Assembly: GCF_005886805.2 (NCBI RefSeq)
Contig: NZ_CP045429.1
Span: forward strand, 4,531,234 to 4,595,233
Reading direction: 5' to 3'
DNA: 64,000 nt
From: Pseudoalteromonas rubra
GTDB taxonomy: Bacteria; Pseudomonadota; Gammaproteobacteria; Enterobacterales; Alteromonadaceae
The notes below the pieces were generated by a model. The model saw only the letters and a list, made by a program, of their open reading frames with translations. It ran no database searches and was not told the DNA's origin. Within the stretch, counting starts at the first letter, position 1. Every line of letters begins with the position of its first letter. Shown here in pieces: positions 26,476-35,950 of the stretch. The position numbers and the translations under genes were made by a program.

Positions 26476-26481
26476 ATTCTC

Positions 26482-28911
26482 TTAATCATCATTGCGCAAT
26501 GAGTAAACTGGACTCCTATTCGCTACGCCATTCAGTGAAATTATTGATATCATGATGGATAGTAATAACGTCAGAGCTATTGCTGACAGAGAAGGAAACA
26601 AGTCTACATTAAAGTTTGTAAAATCCACTTTCCTTTTTGCTACTTCAAAAAGTAGCATTGCCATCACACTAATAACCACACCCCAAATTATTGCTTTACT
26701 GTTGTCTTTTAAGACGTCTTTAACGATATGCATAGGGTTAGCGCCAATAGCCATCCTAACTCCCAGTTCATACTGACGCATTTTAACGTTATAACTTAGA
26801 ATGCCATAAAGGCCTATTGCAGCTAATAGTAAAGTTAAGATAGATAGTGAGATTGTAATTACAGCCGTAGCCACATCTCTCTTTAATATTCTATAGTGCA
26901 AATCTTCCATACTATAATATAGAAACACTCTAAAATTATTATCATAATCACTAACTAGATTTTGCAAAGACTGTTTACTTAATGGGGCTTCTCCTTGCCT
27001 TTTTACAACAAAGCTAAGTTTTTCTACCTCAGATGGCAGGTATAGCATTTCGTCAAAGGCTCTGCCAGAGGGGTTATTAACATCTTCGACAACTGAAATA
27101 ATTTTGTAAGTCACTCCGCTATACATGAGAGGCTGATTTATTGCGGAAAACTCATCCCCATATAATGCCTTTGCCAAAGTCTGGCTTACCATAACCACTT
27201 TACTATTATTTCTGACTTCCATCTCTGTAAATTGACGACCTGTAATTGTTTTTTGTGAGAAAACCTTCTGAAGATCGTTGTCAGAAATTAATACATTTGT
27301 TCGGATATAATCATTCGGTCTATCGGGGTGTAGTACTGAACGTGTCATACGAGGAGATAAAGGAGTAGCACTTATAATTGAAACAGCCTCAACTTCAGGC
27401 ATAGCTTCAATCAAGCTCTTCAACTCTTTTCCTTGCTGACTCATTGAAAGTTCGCTTAAGTCTTTATTACCAGTACTCACAGTAATATAATAAGTGTCTT
27501 CCGTATCAATACCTAATGACTGTGTAATTTTAGTCGATGCCTCAAACATCAAAGAGAAATTAGTTGAAAGTAGTATAATTGCTAACGTAATTTGGCTTGC
27601 GGCTAGCACAACACGTAGTCCCGACGAAATTTGCAGACCCGAACCTTTCCCGCTTGATTGCAACATACCATTTAACCCTCGGTAGTTGACAGCAAGGGAA
27701 GCTGTACCTGCGAAAATAAAAGAAAGTATGATGCCGCATATGAGCATAAATACGATAGATGGCAGATCCAGGCTCATTTCATCTAATCTAGGCAGCTGCC
27801 CTGCTGCATTTTGTTGCAACAAGTAAATACCACATAGAGCAATGGCTATTGACAATAATAAAGCACCAAATGTTAAACACATCGACTCTGCTAACATTGC
27901 CCGAAAAATATGCTGCTTTTGAGCCCCCAGCGCGGCTTGAATGGCCAGTTGACGACGCTTTTCAACAATTCGTGACAAAAATAGATTCGTCGCGTTCGCT
28001 ACCGCTATAAGTAATAAAGCTAACACCCCGGCAAAAAATAGCGCACTTGTTGTTTCACTATCTCCAATAATAGCTTCTTCAAAAGTTAATAGCCTTGCTT
28101 GCAAACTAACGCCTTTCCAATATTCAGAGCCTTGAGTGTTTCTTCTGAAACCAGCATCAGAGAGACTAGTAAGTTCATGCTGCGCTTGTTGTAATTCTAG
28201 GGATGCCTTTACTTTTCCAACAAACTGGATATGTGGTAAAAAGTCATCCCAGCTAGTGCGCAGTTCCGCGTGAATGGAATTGTAGTCCCAGGGTAAGTAA
28301 ACAAGACTTTCTGACTTAAACTCAGTTAACTGCGGCTGTTGAAAATCTGCGGAAAGTACGCCTACCACAACAAATTGAATATCCTCCACCGCAACCGTTT
28401 TCCCTAAAACATCAGGTTCACGATTAAAAATTGTCTGCCATGCTTTATCGGTGAGAATGACCGACGGTTTATATTGATTAAGCCCTTCAGACTCATTAAA
28501 CGCACGACCCAATTGCATTGACGCCGTCGTGATTTCGAAGTAATCCGGCGTAACATAGCTAGCATTGACCCGGGGCATACTACTAATACTGGTTATTTGC
28601 GTTATATCACTTGAGATCAGCGCCTTTTCATCAAAGGCCTTACTTTTTCTGTACCACTCCAACAGGCTTGGGTAACTTTGAAAGCCTTCTCCACTTGATT
28701 CATAGCTTTTAATTCGTACGTGGTTTGCAACAACTAGACGCTCATGATCGTTATAAACAAGCGGTTTAACAAATATTAGGTAGTTTAAATTAAAAGCAGT
28801 TATTAATGCGCCCAGCGTGATCCCTAACGTCAGAATAATCGTGAAACAAAATGCTGGAACTTTTAGTAGACTGAAAAAGCTTAATTTTAGTTCGTGCAAG
28901 AAGTAGTTCAC
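26482..28911 (-). CDS. FtsX/MacB-type ABC permease (ADOP-like)
   Basis: 809 residues with eight or so membrane helices in two FtsX-like halves (helices near 20-40, 290-315, 340-365, 385-405 and then near 430, 690-710, 740-760, 780-800). Each half carries a periplasmic MacB_PCD-type domain. This duplicated layout matches the ADOP permease group rather than single-half MacB. There is no ATPase domain; that is encoded by the preceding gene. GTG start overlaps the ATPase stop by 4 bases (GTGTGA). Such pumps expel peptides or envelope stressors, so a role in immunity to the nearby RiPP is plausible. Confidence 0.88.
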   Translation of the reverse strand: MNYFLHELKLSFFSLLKVPAFCFTIILTLGITLGALITAFNLNYLIFVKPLVYNDHERLVVANHVRIKSYESSGEGFQSYPSLLEWYRKSKAFDEKALISSDITQITSISSMPRVNASYVTPDYFEITTASMQLGRAFNESEGLNQYKPSVILTDKAWQTIFNREPDVLGKTVAVEDIQFVVVGVLSADFQQPQLTEFKSESLVYLPWDYNSIHAELRTSWDDFLPHIQFVGKVKASLELQQAQHELTSLSDAGFRRNTQGSEYWKGVSLQARLLTFEEAIIGDSETTSALFFAGVLALLLIAVANATNLFLSRIVEKRRQLAIQAALGAQKQHIFRAMLAESMCLTFGALLLSIAIALCGIYLLQQNAAGQLPRLDEMSLDLPSIVFMLICGIILSFIFAGTASLAVNYRGLNGMLQSSGKGSGLQISSGLRVVLAASQITLAIILLSTNFSLMFEASTKITQSLGIDTEDTYYITVSTGNKDLSELSMSQQGKELKSLIEAMPEVEAVSIISATPLSPRMTRSVLHPDRPNDYIRTNVLISDNDLQKVFSQKTITGRQFTEMEVRNNSKVVMVSQTLAKALYGDEFSAINQPLMYSGVTYKIISVVEDVNNPSGRAFDEMLYLPSEVEKLSFVVKRQGEAPLSKQSLQNLVSDYDNNFRVFLYYSMEDLHYRILKRDVATAVITISLSILTLLLAAIGLYGILSYNVKMRQYELGVRMAIGANPMHIVKDVLKDNSKAIIWGVVISVMAMLLFEVAKRKVDFTNFNVDLFPSLSAIALTLLLSIMISIISLNGVANRSPVYSLRNDD

Positions 28912-29615
28912 ACAGCCTCCATCACATTTTGTTTTTGCTCTACAATTTCACCATCCAATAGATGCAGTTGACGGTGGGCCATATCTGCGTATCGAGCATC
29001 GTGAGTTACCATGCAAATAGTGACGCCTTCTTTGTTTAATTGTTCAAGCATCTCCATCACAATATCACCATTTTTGCTGTCCAAGTTTCCTGTTGGCTCA
29101 TCCACCAAGAGAATTGCAGGCTCAGCAATCAAAGCTCGGGCAATAGCCACCCTTTGTTGTTGACCACCAGATAGTTGATTCGGTTTATGGTCAACCCTAT
29201 GACCTAGATCGACCCTGGTAAGGCACTTTATTGCGCGCTCACGTGCCTCATTAAGAGGTACTGGTGGGTTTTGGTACTTAAGTGGTAGCGCAACATTATC
29301 GATTACACTTAGCTCATCGATTAAGTTAAACTGCTGAAATACAAAACCTATTTTTCTATTTCGAATTGTTGCTGCATCAGTAAGCGTTAAGTTACTGACA
29401 TCTTCGCCTTCAATCAGATATTGCCCACTTGATGGAGGAGCCAGCAACCCTAGTAGTGATAGCAGTGTAGATTTACCGCAGCCTGAAGGCCCAGAAATAG
29501 AGATATAATCACCTTCATATATGTCAAAGCTAATATCTCTCAAGGCATGCGTTTCCATCTCTCCTGTATAAAATACCTTTGAGATTTTTTTTATTTCTAT
29601 TTTTAATTTTTTCAT
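28908..29615 (-). CDS. ABC transporter ATPase (LolD/MacB type)
   Basis: 235 residues. Walker A GPSGCGKSTLLSLLG, Q-loop FVFQQFNL, signature LSGGQQQRVAIARAL, Walker B ILLVDEPTGNLDS and H-loop VTHDARYA are all intact. It energises the FtsX-type permease encoded by the overlapping downstream gene. It starts 14 bases after the adaptor gene ends, so three genes form one operon. Confidence 0.95.
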   Translation of the reverse strand: MKKLKIEIKKISKVFYTGEMETHALRDISFDIYEGDYISISGPSGCGKSTLLSLLGLLAPPSSGQYLIEGEDVSNLTLTDAATIRNRKIGFVFQQFNLIDELSVIDNVALPLKYQNPPVPLNEARERAIKCLTRVDLGHRVDHKPNQLSGGQQQRVAIARALIAEPAILLVDEPTGNLDSKNGDIVMEMLEQLNKEGVTICMVTHDARYADMAHRQLHLLDGEIVEQKQNVMEAV

Positions 29616-29629
29616 TTTTTGGCGGCTCT

Positions 29630-30880
29630 TTATTGTTTGATTACGATAGATTCCGCACTTGCGAGCGCAGAAGTGTCAGAAATAATGTATGTCTCACCAA
29701 TATTTACATTTGAGAGTATTTGAATGTATTGGCCACTTTCTACACCAAAGGTGACTTCTTTCGCTGAGGCTTGATTTAGCCCTTCTGCAACCAGGTATAA
29801 CTTTGCTACAGAATTTGGCTGAATATTTGCTGGTCGTTTTATGAAGAATGTATCAGGTATCGATTCTATTTCGATGGTGCCATCAATACTGAGCTCAGGG
29901 CGAATATTGCTAGGCAGCTCCCCCTCCATTTTTATTTCTACACTCACGGTACCTTCAGTAACCACTGGGTCAATTCGCGCTACATTGCCCTCAATGATCT
30001 CTTTGCGAGTGTTGATCTTTGCCTTTTGTCCTAGTTTGATCATATCAGCTTGGGTTTGAGGAACCTTGATAATTCCCACTAGGTTTTCAGTACCAGAGAT
30101 AAGCGCTAGTTGTGCACCTGATGAAACGGTTTGGCCTAACGTCACAAAAGATTGTTGAAGCACACCGCTCATACCCGCTTTGATTGTAAGGCGGTCTAGT
30201 TTATCTTTAGCAATCCGTAAGTTGCTTTCCGCTTGTTTAATGATTTCTTTTTGCATATTTATAGACTCAGTATGAATTAGCTTCAACTGTTCAATTTGAT
30301 CTCTATAAATCGCAAGTACTTTGCTCATTTGCTGAGTCTTAATATCACTTTCAGCAAAATTTAATTTAGATACGATGCCTTTTGTTGAGAGATCGGATTG
30401 GGCCTGAAAATTTAAATTCGATATCTCATAACTGGCTTCCAGCTCAGCGTACTTCACTTTCTCTGTCATAATTTCTCGTTTTTGCGACAGTTCAATTTGT
30501 TTTAAAGTGGCATATTCCTTTGTGAGCTCTTGACTTGCTATCAAGACATTTTCTTCTATTTCTGGATTGCTTAATTTTAGAATGACACTATCTGGCTGCA
30601 CACTCGCGCCAGGCTTAAGCAGCACTTCCTCGACCGTCGCTTGAGAGCGGGACGTGATGAGTTTTTGATCGTTTGATTTAAACTCTCCGTACCCATCAAC
30701 ACTCACTATAAACTCCCCTTGCTGTACGTTCGAAAATAGACTTTCTTTGCGGAGAACTTCGACGCGGTCATCAGTTGTAATAAGTAACCAGCATAGTGCT
30801 AAGATCACGAAGAAAACCATCGCGATAGCCCGCTTATATGCTACGTTCTTCTTTTTTGAACTACTTTTGATTACATCCAT
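29630..30880 (-). CDS. MacA/HlyD-like periplasmic adaptor
   Basis: 416 residues with one N-terminal membrane helix (about 17-37), a first lipoyl half (TVEEVLLKPGASVQPDSVILKL), a coiled coil at about 110-235, the second lipoyl half (TIKAGMSGVLQQSFVTLGQTV) and beta-barrel domains. First gene of the MacA-MacB-FtsX operon. A sigma-54-like promoter lies about 45 bases upstream, which fits control by the NtrC-like regulator encoded 6 kb away. Confidence 0.9.
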   Translation of the reverse strand: MDVIKSSSKKKNVAYKRAIAMVFFVILALCWLLITTDDRVEVLRKESLFSNVQQGEFIVSVDGYGEFKSNDQKLITSRSQATVEEVLLKPGASVQPDSVILKLSNPEIEENVLIASQELTKEYATLKQIELSQKREIMTEKVKYAELEASYEISNLNFQAQSDLSTKGIVSKLNFAESDIKTQQMSKVLAIYRDQIEQLKLIHTESINMQKEIIKQAESNLRIAKDKLDRLTIKAGMSGVLQQSFVTLGQTVSSGAQLALISGTENLVGIIKVPQTQADMIKLGQKAKINTRKEIIEGNVARIDPVVTEGTVSVEIKMEGELPSNIRPELSIDGTIEIESIPDTFFIKRPANIQPNSVAKLYLVAEGLNQASAKEVTFGVESGQYIQILSNVNIGETYIISDTSALASAESIVIKQ

Positions 30881-30922
30881 TTTTAACTTCTCATGCTATT
30901 TACAGAAAAACTCACCTAACAA

Positions 30923-30938
30923 AGCACAATTTGTGCCA
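30923..30938 (-). promoter_or_regulatory. Sigma-54-type promoter before the MacA-like gene
   Basis: On the minus strand the sequence reads TGGCACAAATTGTGCT: GG and GC exactly 10 bases apart, matching TGGCAC-N5-TTGC except G for the first T of TTGC. The predicted transcription start gives a leader of about 35 bases. The core is also the palindrome GCACAATTTGTGC, so it could instead be an operator. Confidence 0.6.
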
Positions 30939-31289
30939 AAATATAAGCACCTGTTTTTGTTTGATTTTTTCTGTTTTCCTCATTGGTTTTTGCGATTTTA
31001 AGCTACAAAATCGAAATGCTTTGTGATTTTGAAGCGTCTGTATATATCTGAAGGTTCAACAGGTAACTCCAGGGTCAGGACGGAGCATTGCGTGGTATGA
31101 CAAACGTCAACGAATCGGAGTAGCTAGAGTAGGCAGGGGCGTTCACCAGGTTACTTTAAAACAGCTGAGTTTTTGCGAAAGTCAAACACTGGTAACAACA
31201 TCATCTTGCCAGTCAACTTAATGAAGGTTACGAAGCCTCATAACCTTCATTAATACTCAAAGAATAAGCCTGTTTAACTCAACAAACGA
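30939..31289. other. Intergenic stretch between AsnB and MacA-like genes
   Basis: About 350 bases with no supportable gene. It holds the palindrome after the AsnB gene. A short open stretch on the minus strand (31085-31160) has no start, ribosome-binding site or recognisable product. Confidence 0.5.
31219..31254. terminator. Large hairpin after the AsnB gene
   Basis: TTAATGAAGGTTA, 10 bases, TAACCTTCATTAA: a perfect 13-base stem about 35 bases beyond the AsnB stop. The loop can itself fold (GAGG/CTTC type). No clean T-run follows, so it may act with Rho or as a 3' stabiliser; it most likely marks the end of the RiPP operon. Confidence 0.6.
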
Positions 31290-33218
31290 CTAAGCGATGA
31301 GGGCGGCCTTACGCTTAAAGCCAACCTCTTCTGCAGGCTTAGTCGCTGTAATGTTATTCGAATGCACAGAGCGCTGTTGAGCACTGTAGCTTTCGGTCAA
31401 ATGAACCAGCCGGGCCATTTTCATCACAATGCTGAAATGCGCAGGATTTGATGATTTGCCACTGGCTAACTGGTCGACAATAGATAAGGCTTCTTTATGA
31501 TCCCAAATATTTGAGTTACGGGATTCAATGGAATCCAGTTTATCTCTTGCCCAAGCAAGTGTGTTGGGATTGTAGAAGTAGCTTTTCATATCAATGAATC
31601 CAATCTTGCTTTTCTTCAATCGCACACTGTCTGGCAATTTCCCAGCCATAGCATGACGCAACAAGCGCTTAGTAAATCCATGTTTTAGTTTGCTTTCTGA
31701 CGGCAGTGAGAATAAAAATGTAACCAGTCGCCAATCCAAAAATGGCGTTCTGGCTTCTACACCATGCGCCATTGAAGCATAGTCAAATGAACGCAATATA
31801 TTTTGTAAAAAGCCATAATGCACATCGTGATATAGCATGGTATTTAAGTGATCAAAGTGCTCAGGATAGTGCTCTTGGTCATTTGTATAACTCTGCGGCT
31901 GATACTTGGCCGAAAAGCGCCCCTTAAATGCATCCGCAAAGAGCCTTTTAGAGTGCCCCCAGCCTTCCCAAGGTTTCAGAGAGTCAATATTTAAGCTGAT
32001 ACTGCGACCCAGCATAGTCAAATCAAAGATCTTGGCTAAATTAGGCATCCCGGCAAATGCATCATGCATTGCGGGCGTAAAGTGATAGCCATACCCTGCC
32101 ATTAACTCATCCATTCCATGACCATCCAATGACACCACTCGAGATTGTTGCCGCATGCTCTTATAGAGTAAATACGGCCCCTCTGATGCAGCCTCGATAT
32201 CTTCGTAGCAGCTAGTGAGGCTCTCTAACATATCAACATCCTGATATAAATTAGAGTGCACTTCTGTTAACTCAGCACCAGCTTTTTGGCAGACTTCCCG
32301 GGCTAGGTGCGTTTCATCTAACCAACCTTGTTTTCCAATAACGAACCCACTTAAAGGCTCTTTATCATCCCCAAGAACATCCCTGGCTGTTAGCATGATA
32401 CTGCTTGAGTCCATTCCACCACTTATCGGAATACCATATTTGGTATCTGTACTTAAGCGCAGACGCACAGAATCTTCCATGAGTTCTTGTAATTTCGCCA
32501 CTTGTTCTTCAAAAGTACTTGGTGGTTGAGGCAAGTGCAGTAACGTATTCCACCAGCGTTTCATGCTTATTTCGCCTGTACTTTCCACTTCTAAATAGTG
32601 TCCTGCCGGTATCCGTTGTACCTTACTCAGTATCGTTTTTCTTAACTCTCCTGATTGACCTAAAAACTGACGTTTTATCAGGTCAGTATTGTGCTGTAAA
32701 TCCGCACCTGGCAGTAACGCAAACGCTTTTAATTCAGACGCAAAAGCAAACTGATTATCATCCTTGTAATACACGCAAGATTTGATAGCAAATCGGTCAA
32801 TACAAATGCGTAACTTGCCTTCAAAGCTATCCCAAAGTGCCATAGCCCACATGCCATTGAATCGAGTAAAACACTCAACGCCCCAATGGGCATAGGCATA
32901 CAACGCAACCTCAGTATCTGAGTCAGAGAAGAAGTGGAAACCAGCTTGCTGCAACTCAGTTCGGAGCTCTCGATAGTTATAGATTTCTCCATTGAAACTG
33001 ATTGCGTAGCGGTCTTGTAAAGTCATTGGTTGAGCACCATTTTGACTTAAATCGTGGATTGATAACCGACGATGACCTAACCCTAGATTATGTTTTCCAT
33101 CGATGAAAATATCTCCACTGTCGGGCCCTCTGTGCTCTAACGCATCGTTAAACTTCGTTAAACTTACAGGGTCGACAGGCTGTCCATCAAAGCGCCAAAT
33201 ACCAGTAATACCACACAT
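31290..33218 (-). CDS. Glutamine-hydrolysing asparagine synthetase-type amidotransferase
   Basis: 642 residues, full AsnB layout. The N-terminal Ntn glutaminase begins MCGITGIW with Cys2 as nucleophile and continues HRGPDSGD and GHRRLSIHDLS. The synthetase half has the PP-loop PISGGMDSSSIM and MAHGVEARTPFLDWRL. It activates a carboxylate with ATP and transfers ammonia. In this operon the acceptor may be a carboxylate on the peptide or its sugar rather than free aspartate, by analogy with AsnB-like enzymes in other natural-product pathways; this is inference. Ribosome-binding site AAGGAG. It starts 10 bases after the exporter gene and is last in the RiPP operon. Confidence 0.9.
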   Translation of the reverse strand: MCGITGIWRFDGQPVDPVSLTKFNDALEHRGPDSGDIFIDGKHNLGLGHRRLSIHDLSQNGAQPMTLQDRYAISFNGEIYNYRELRTELQQAGFHFFSDSDTEVALYAYAHWGVECFTRFNGMWAMALWDSFEGKLRICIDRFAIKSCVYYKDDNQFAFASELKAFALLPGADLQHNTDLIKRQFLGQSGELRKTILSKVQRIPAGHYLEVESTGEISMKRWWNTLLHLPQPPSTFEEQVAKLQELMEDSVRLRLSTDTKYGIPISGGMDSSSIMLTARDVLGDDKEPLSGFVIGKQGWLDETHLAREVCQKAGAELTEVHSNLYQDVDMLESLTSCYEDIEAASEGPYLLYKSMRQQSRVVSLDGHGMDELMAGYGYHFTPAMHDAFAGMPNLAKIFDLTMLGRSISLNIDSLKPWEGWGHSKRLFADAFKGRFSAKYQPQSYTNDQEHYPEHFDHLNTMLYHDVHYGFLQNILRSFDYASMAHGVEARTPFLDWRLVTFLFSLPSESKLKHGFTKRLLRHAMAGKLPDSVRLKKSKIGFIDMKSYFYNPNTLAWARDKLDSIESRNSNIWDHKEALSIVDQLASGKSSNPAHFSIVMKMARLVHLTESYSAQQRSVHSNNITATKPAEEVGFKRKAALIA

Positions 33219-33228
33219 CAGCTTCTCC

Positions 33229-35025
33229 TTACACTTCTTCGGCTAATTCTTGTTTTATATTAAAAATTTTCCTAAATTCAGGGCTGCTTTTTATGAGGTA
33301 ATCTAAGCTACCTTCTTTAACAACCTTACCTTGGTCAATCATAAATATTCTATTAGCCTTGCTAATGGTCTCTAGGCTGTGAGTTATTATTATCACCGTA
33401 TTACTTTCTGATATTTCGTCTATTGATTTGAGAATTTCATGCTCAGACTCAACGTCTAAGTTAGACGTCACTTCATCAAGAATAAAAATTGGTGAATTTT
33501 TCAAAAATAAACGTGCAACGGATAGTCGCTGTCTTTGACCAGAGCTCAGTTGATAGCCATCCTGCCCGATAAGCGTGTCGACACCTTGTGGTAACTTACT
33601 GATAAAAGAAGTGCAATTGGCTTTCTCTAATGCATGATAAACGGCTTCATCAGTTGCGTTTGGGTAAACCATCCGAACATTTTCAAAGATAGAGGCGTTA
33701 AAGAAAAATGCATTCGCGACGGCAGTATTAACATATTCACTAATTTGATCTGCTGATGCATCATTAACTTTTAAATCTCCAATTCTTATTTCACCTTGCT
33801 GCACTGGAAGCATCCCAGATAACAGCAATGCCAGAGTCGATTTGCCTGCCCCATTCCCTCCGACAAAAGCAACCCTCTCTCCTTTTGCAATAGACATAGA
33901 TAAACCTTTTAACACAGGCTTCTTCTCGCTCTCGGTGTAGCAAAAGCTAACGTTATCCAAACAAATATAATCTGTATTCGAGCGGCTGGGTGCTTCCGTC
34001 TTATCACTCGCTTGGTGATTCGGGAGTCGGCTTTCCGGGGCCATATCAAGAATTTTGTAAAGTCGTCTTAAACTAACGACGCCGCTAGATATATCCAGAA
34101 CGGTATGTGAAAGAAAACCTATAGGCTGATACAGACGCTGAGTGAATACAGTGAAAGCGACTAAGGTACCTATTGTTAGCTCTTCCTGTATCAAATGCTT
34201 ACCAGCGAAGTAGTATACGAAAACAATGCCCAGTCCAGATAACGCAGAGAAGGAAACTCGATTCGCCTGAAATAACATAGCGATTGTGACTCGTGTTTTA
34301 CGGATGCCAGTTGCAATCGTAGAGAACTTTTGAAATTGATTGTCTCCAATGCCATTTAACCTTGAAAACATAAAGCCATTGACTGAAAAGTCTTCCGCAA
34401 TTTTGGAGTTCAATTGATCGCCAAAGTTAAATGAGTCTTTTGATTTTTCATTAATTGCTTTAGTAACGAAGTAAAGAATCAAAAAATACACCGGCACTGT
34501 TACGATTGAAATTAGCGTGAGCTGCCAGTTCATATAAAGCATAAAAGATGCGGCAAGAATCAAGGTAATGACATTGGTGATAATAGATGGAATGGTTCGA
34601 GCTAACGCTACCTGAATATTTATCAAGTCAGTGTTAAACCTAGAGAGTAACTCTCCCCTTTCAACTTTTGAGAAAAAAGACAGAGGTAGTCGCTGTATGT
34701 GTTGATACATGTGACACCTAATATCAAAACAAAAACCTGAGCCAAATCGACTAATAAAAAGCTCTTCAGCTAATCCAGACAATGTTGACAGCACCAGGAT
34801 ACCAATAGAAATCAATATTAAGTTTGTTAGCTCCTGGAGATCTTTATTTGGGATAGCTGAATCAATAATCTCCTTATAAATAAGAGGAGGTGAAAGGTTA
34901 AGTAAGACAGATAATGCCACAAAAAATATAGCCATCATCACGGAATATTTATACGGGTAAAGGAAGGTGCTGAGTCGCTTGAACAAAGACAAGTTACTTT
35001 CTTGTTGATTTTGGGCTGCTTTCAT
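33229..35025 (-). CDS. ABC exporter (half transporter without peptidase domain)
   Basis: 598 residues. Six membrane helices in the first 310 residues, then an ATPase with Walker A GGNGAGKSTLA, signature LSSGQRQRLSV, Walker B IFILDEVTSNLD and H-loop ITHS. No C39 domain is present, so leader removal must use another protease. It is 70 bases from the MNIO gene and 10 bases from the AsnB gene. It is the likely exporter of the modified peptides across the inner membrane, acting as a homodimer. Confidence 0.92.
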   Translation of the reverse strand: MKAAQNQQESNLSLFKRLSTFLYPYKYSVMMAIFFVALSVLLNLSPPLIYKEIIDSAIPNKDLQELTNLILISIGILVLSTLSGLAEELFISRFGSGFCFDIRCHMYQHIQRLPLSFFSKVERGELLSRFNTDLINIQVALARTIPSIITNVITLILAASFMLYMNWQLTLISIVTVPVYFLILYFVTKAINEKSKDSFNFGDQLNSKIAEDFSVNGFMFSRLNGIGDNQFQKFSTIATGIRKTRVTIAMLFQANRVSFSALSGLGIVFVYYFAGKHLIQEELTIGTLVAFTVFTQRLYQPIGFLSHTVLDISSGVVSLRRLYKILDMAPESRLPNHQASDKTEAPSRSNTDYICLDNVSFCYTESEKKPVLKGLSMSIAKGERVAFVGGNGAGKSTLALLLSGMLPVQQGEIRIGDLKVNDASADQISEYVNTAVANAFFFNASIFENVRMVYPNATDEAVYHALEKANCTSFISKLPQGVDTLIGQDGYQLSSGQRQRLSVARLFLKNSPIFILDEVTSNLDVESEHEILKSIDEISESNTVIIITHSLETISKANRIFMIDQGKVVKEGSLDYLIKSSPEFRKIFNIKQELAEEV

Positions 35026-35095
35026 GGGATCTGCTTGCTGAATTAAGTTTCATTAGGACAAGCAATGACTGCTTGTCCTACGGTGTGCTTGTGAA

Positions 35096-35938
35096 TTATT
35101 TTGAAGAAGTATTGCTTAGGAGCTTCTTTCCCTTCTTAACTTCAGCTAGTAATTCATCAAAATCAGGGTAATTATCATCTCTCTCAACCAATGCGCCTTT
35201 GATAGGCATTAATGGAATGAGTTCTTCAAACAGTTGCCATACTTGATTAGGTATAGATTCAGAATGAGAGTCAATAAGTTTACCGTTGTGCCAAACCCCA
35301 CCAGCAAGGTGCGCCTGAACGACAGCATCAAGTGGTAGTTGTTTAGCTCGCTCAATCGCATCGAAGCCAAAATTTACGCTATTAGTGTAAAGATTCGTCA
35401 CATCGAGCAACATGCCACAGCCCGTTTTATCAACAAGCTGGTGCAAGAAATCTTCTTCACTCATTGTCGAACCCGGAATTTCCAGTGTCTTAGTAATGTT
35501 TTCGATGACAAACGGAATTCCCAGAGTATCTTGAACCATATTTATATTATCGACGGTATATTTTAGCGTGACGTCATTGTATTGAATCGGTGATAAGTGA
35601 CCTAAATCAATACCTGGGCACTCCGTTGTTGCCAAGTGGTCGCTGTAATAAGGCGCATTCAAGATATCTACAACATCTTTAACATTAGATAAAAACGTTT
35701 TTGATACTTTGCGTGCAGACCCCACCGATAAAGAAACACCATGAGGAATAATGGTGAATTTCTCTGCCATTTCCGTTAATGCGTCGATAGACCGTGGAGA
35801 GGTACCAATATACTTTTCAGTAATAATCTCCAAAAAGTCAATTTCATCTTCATTTGCTAAAATATCATTATGGATCTGGTATCTATAACCTAAGCCAGCG
35901 CCTAAAAAAGGTAGCAAGTCTATTGATTTACTGATCAT
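35096..35938 (-). CDS. MNIO (DUF692) multinuclear iron-dependent oxidative enzyme
   Basis: 280 residues, the normal length for the MbnB/TglH/BufB superfamily with a TIM-barrel fold and two or three iron ions. Candidate metal ligands are all present: His66 (IPHGVSLSVG), His101 (YYSDHLA), Glu146 (FVIENIT), Asp179 and Asn182 (LLDVTNLYTN), His210 (QAHLAGG), Asp223/His225 (DSHSES) and Glu252 (ALVERDD). Known members oxidatively modify peptide Cys residues, for example to oxazolone-thioamide, thiooxazole or by excision of a methylene. The three Cys-rich peptides encoded upstream are the obvious substrates. It follows the glycosyltransferase-partner gene by 12 bases. Confidence 0.93.
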   Translation of the reverse strand: MISKSIDLLPFLGAGLGYRYQIHNDILANEDEIDFLEIITEKYIGTSPRSIDALTEMAEKFTIIPHGVSLSVGSARKVSKTFLSNVKDVVDILNAPYYSDHLATTECPGIDLGHLSPIQYNDVTLKYTVDNINMVQDTLGIPFVIENITKTLEIPGSTMSEEDFLHQLVDKTGCGMLLDVTNLYTNSVNFGFDAIERAKQLPLDAVVQAHLAGGVWHNGKLIDSHSESIPNQVWQLFEELIPLMPIKGALVERDDNYPDFDELLAEVKKGKKLLSNTSSK

Positions 35939-35950
35939 GAATGACCCCTT

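Noticed and set aside
31060..31200. Possible transposase remnant between AsnB and the MacA-like gene
   Set aside because: Short open stretches exist on both strands, but no start, family motif or inverted repeats support a gene or a mobile element.
31290..33218. AsnB homologue as a lasso-peptide cyclase
   Set aside because: It keeps a full glutaminase domain with Cys2, and no transglutaminase-like leader protease (B protein) or lasso-type precursor is present.
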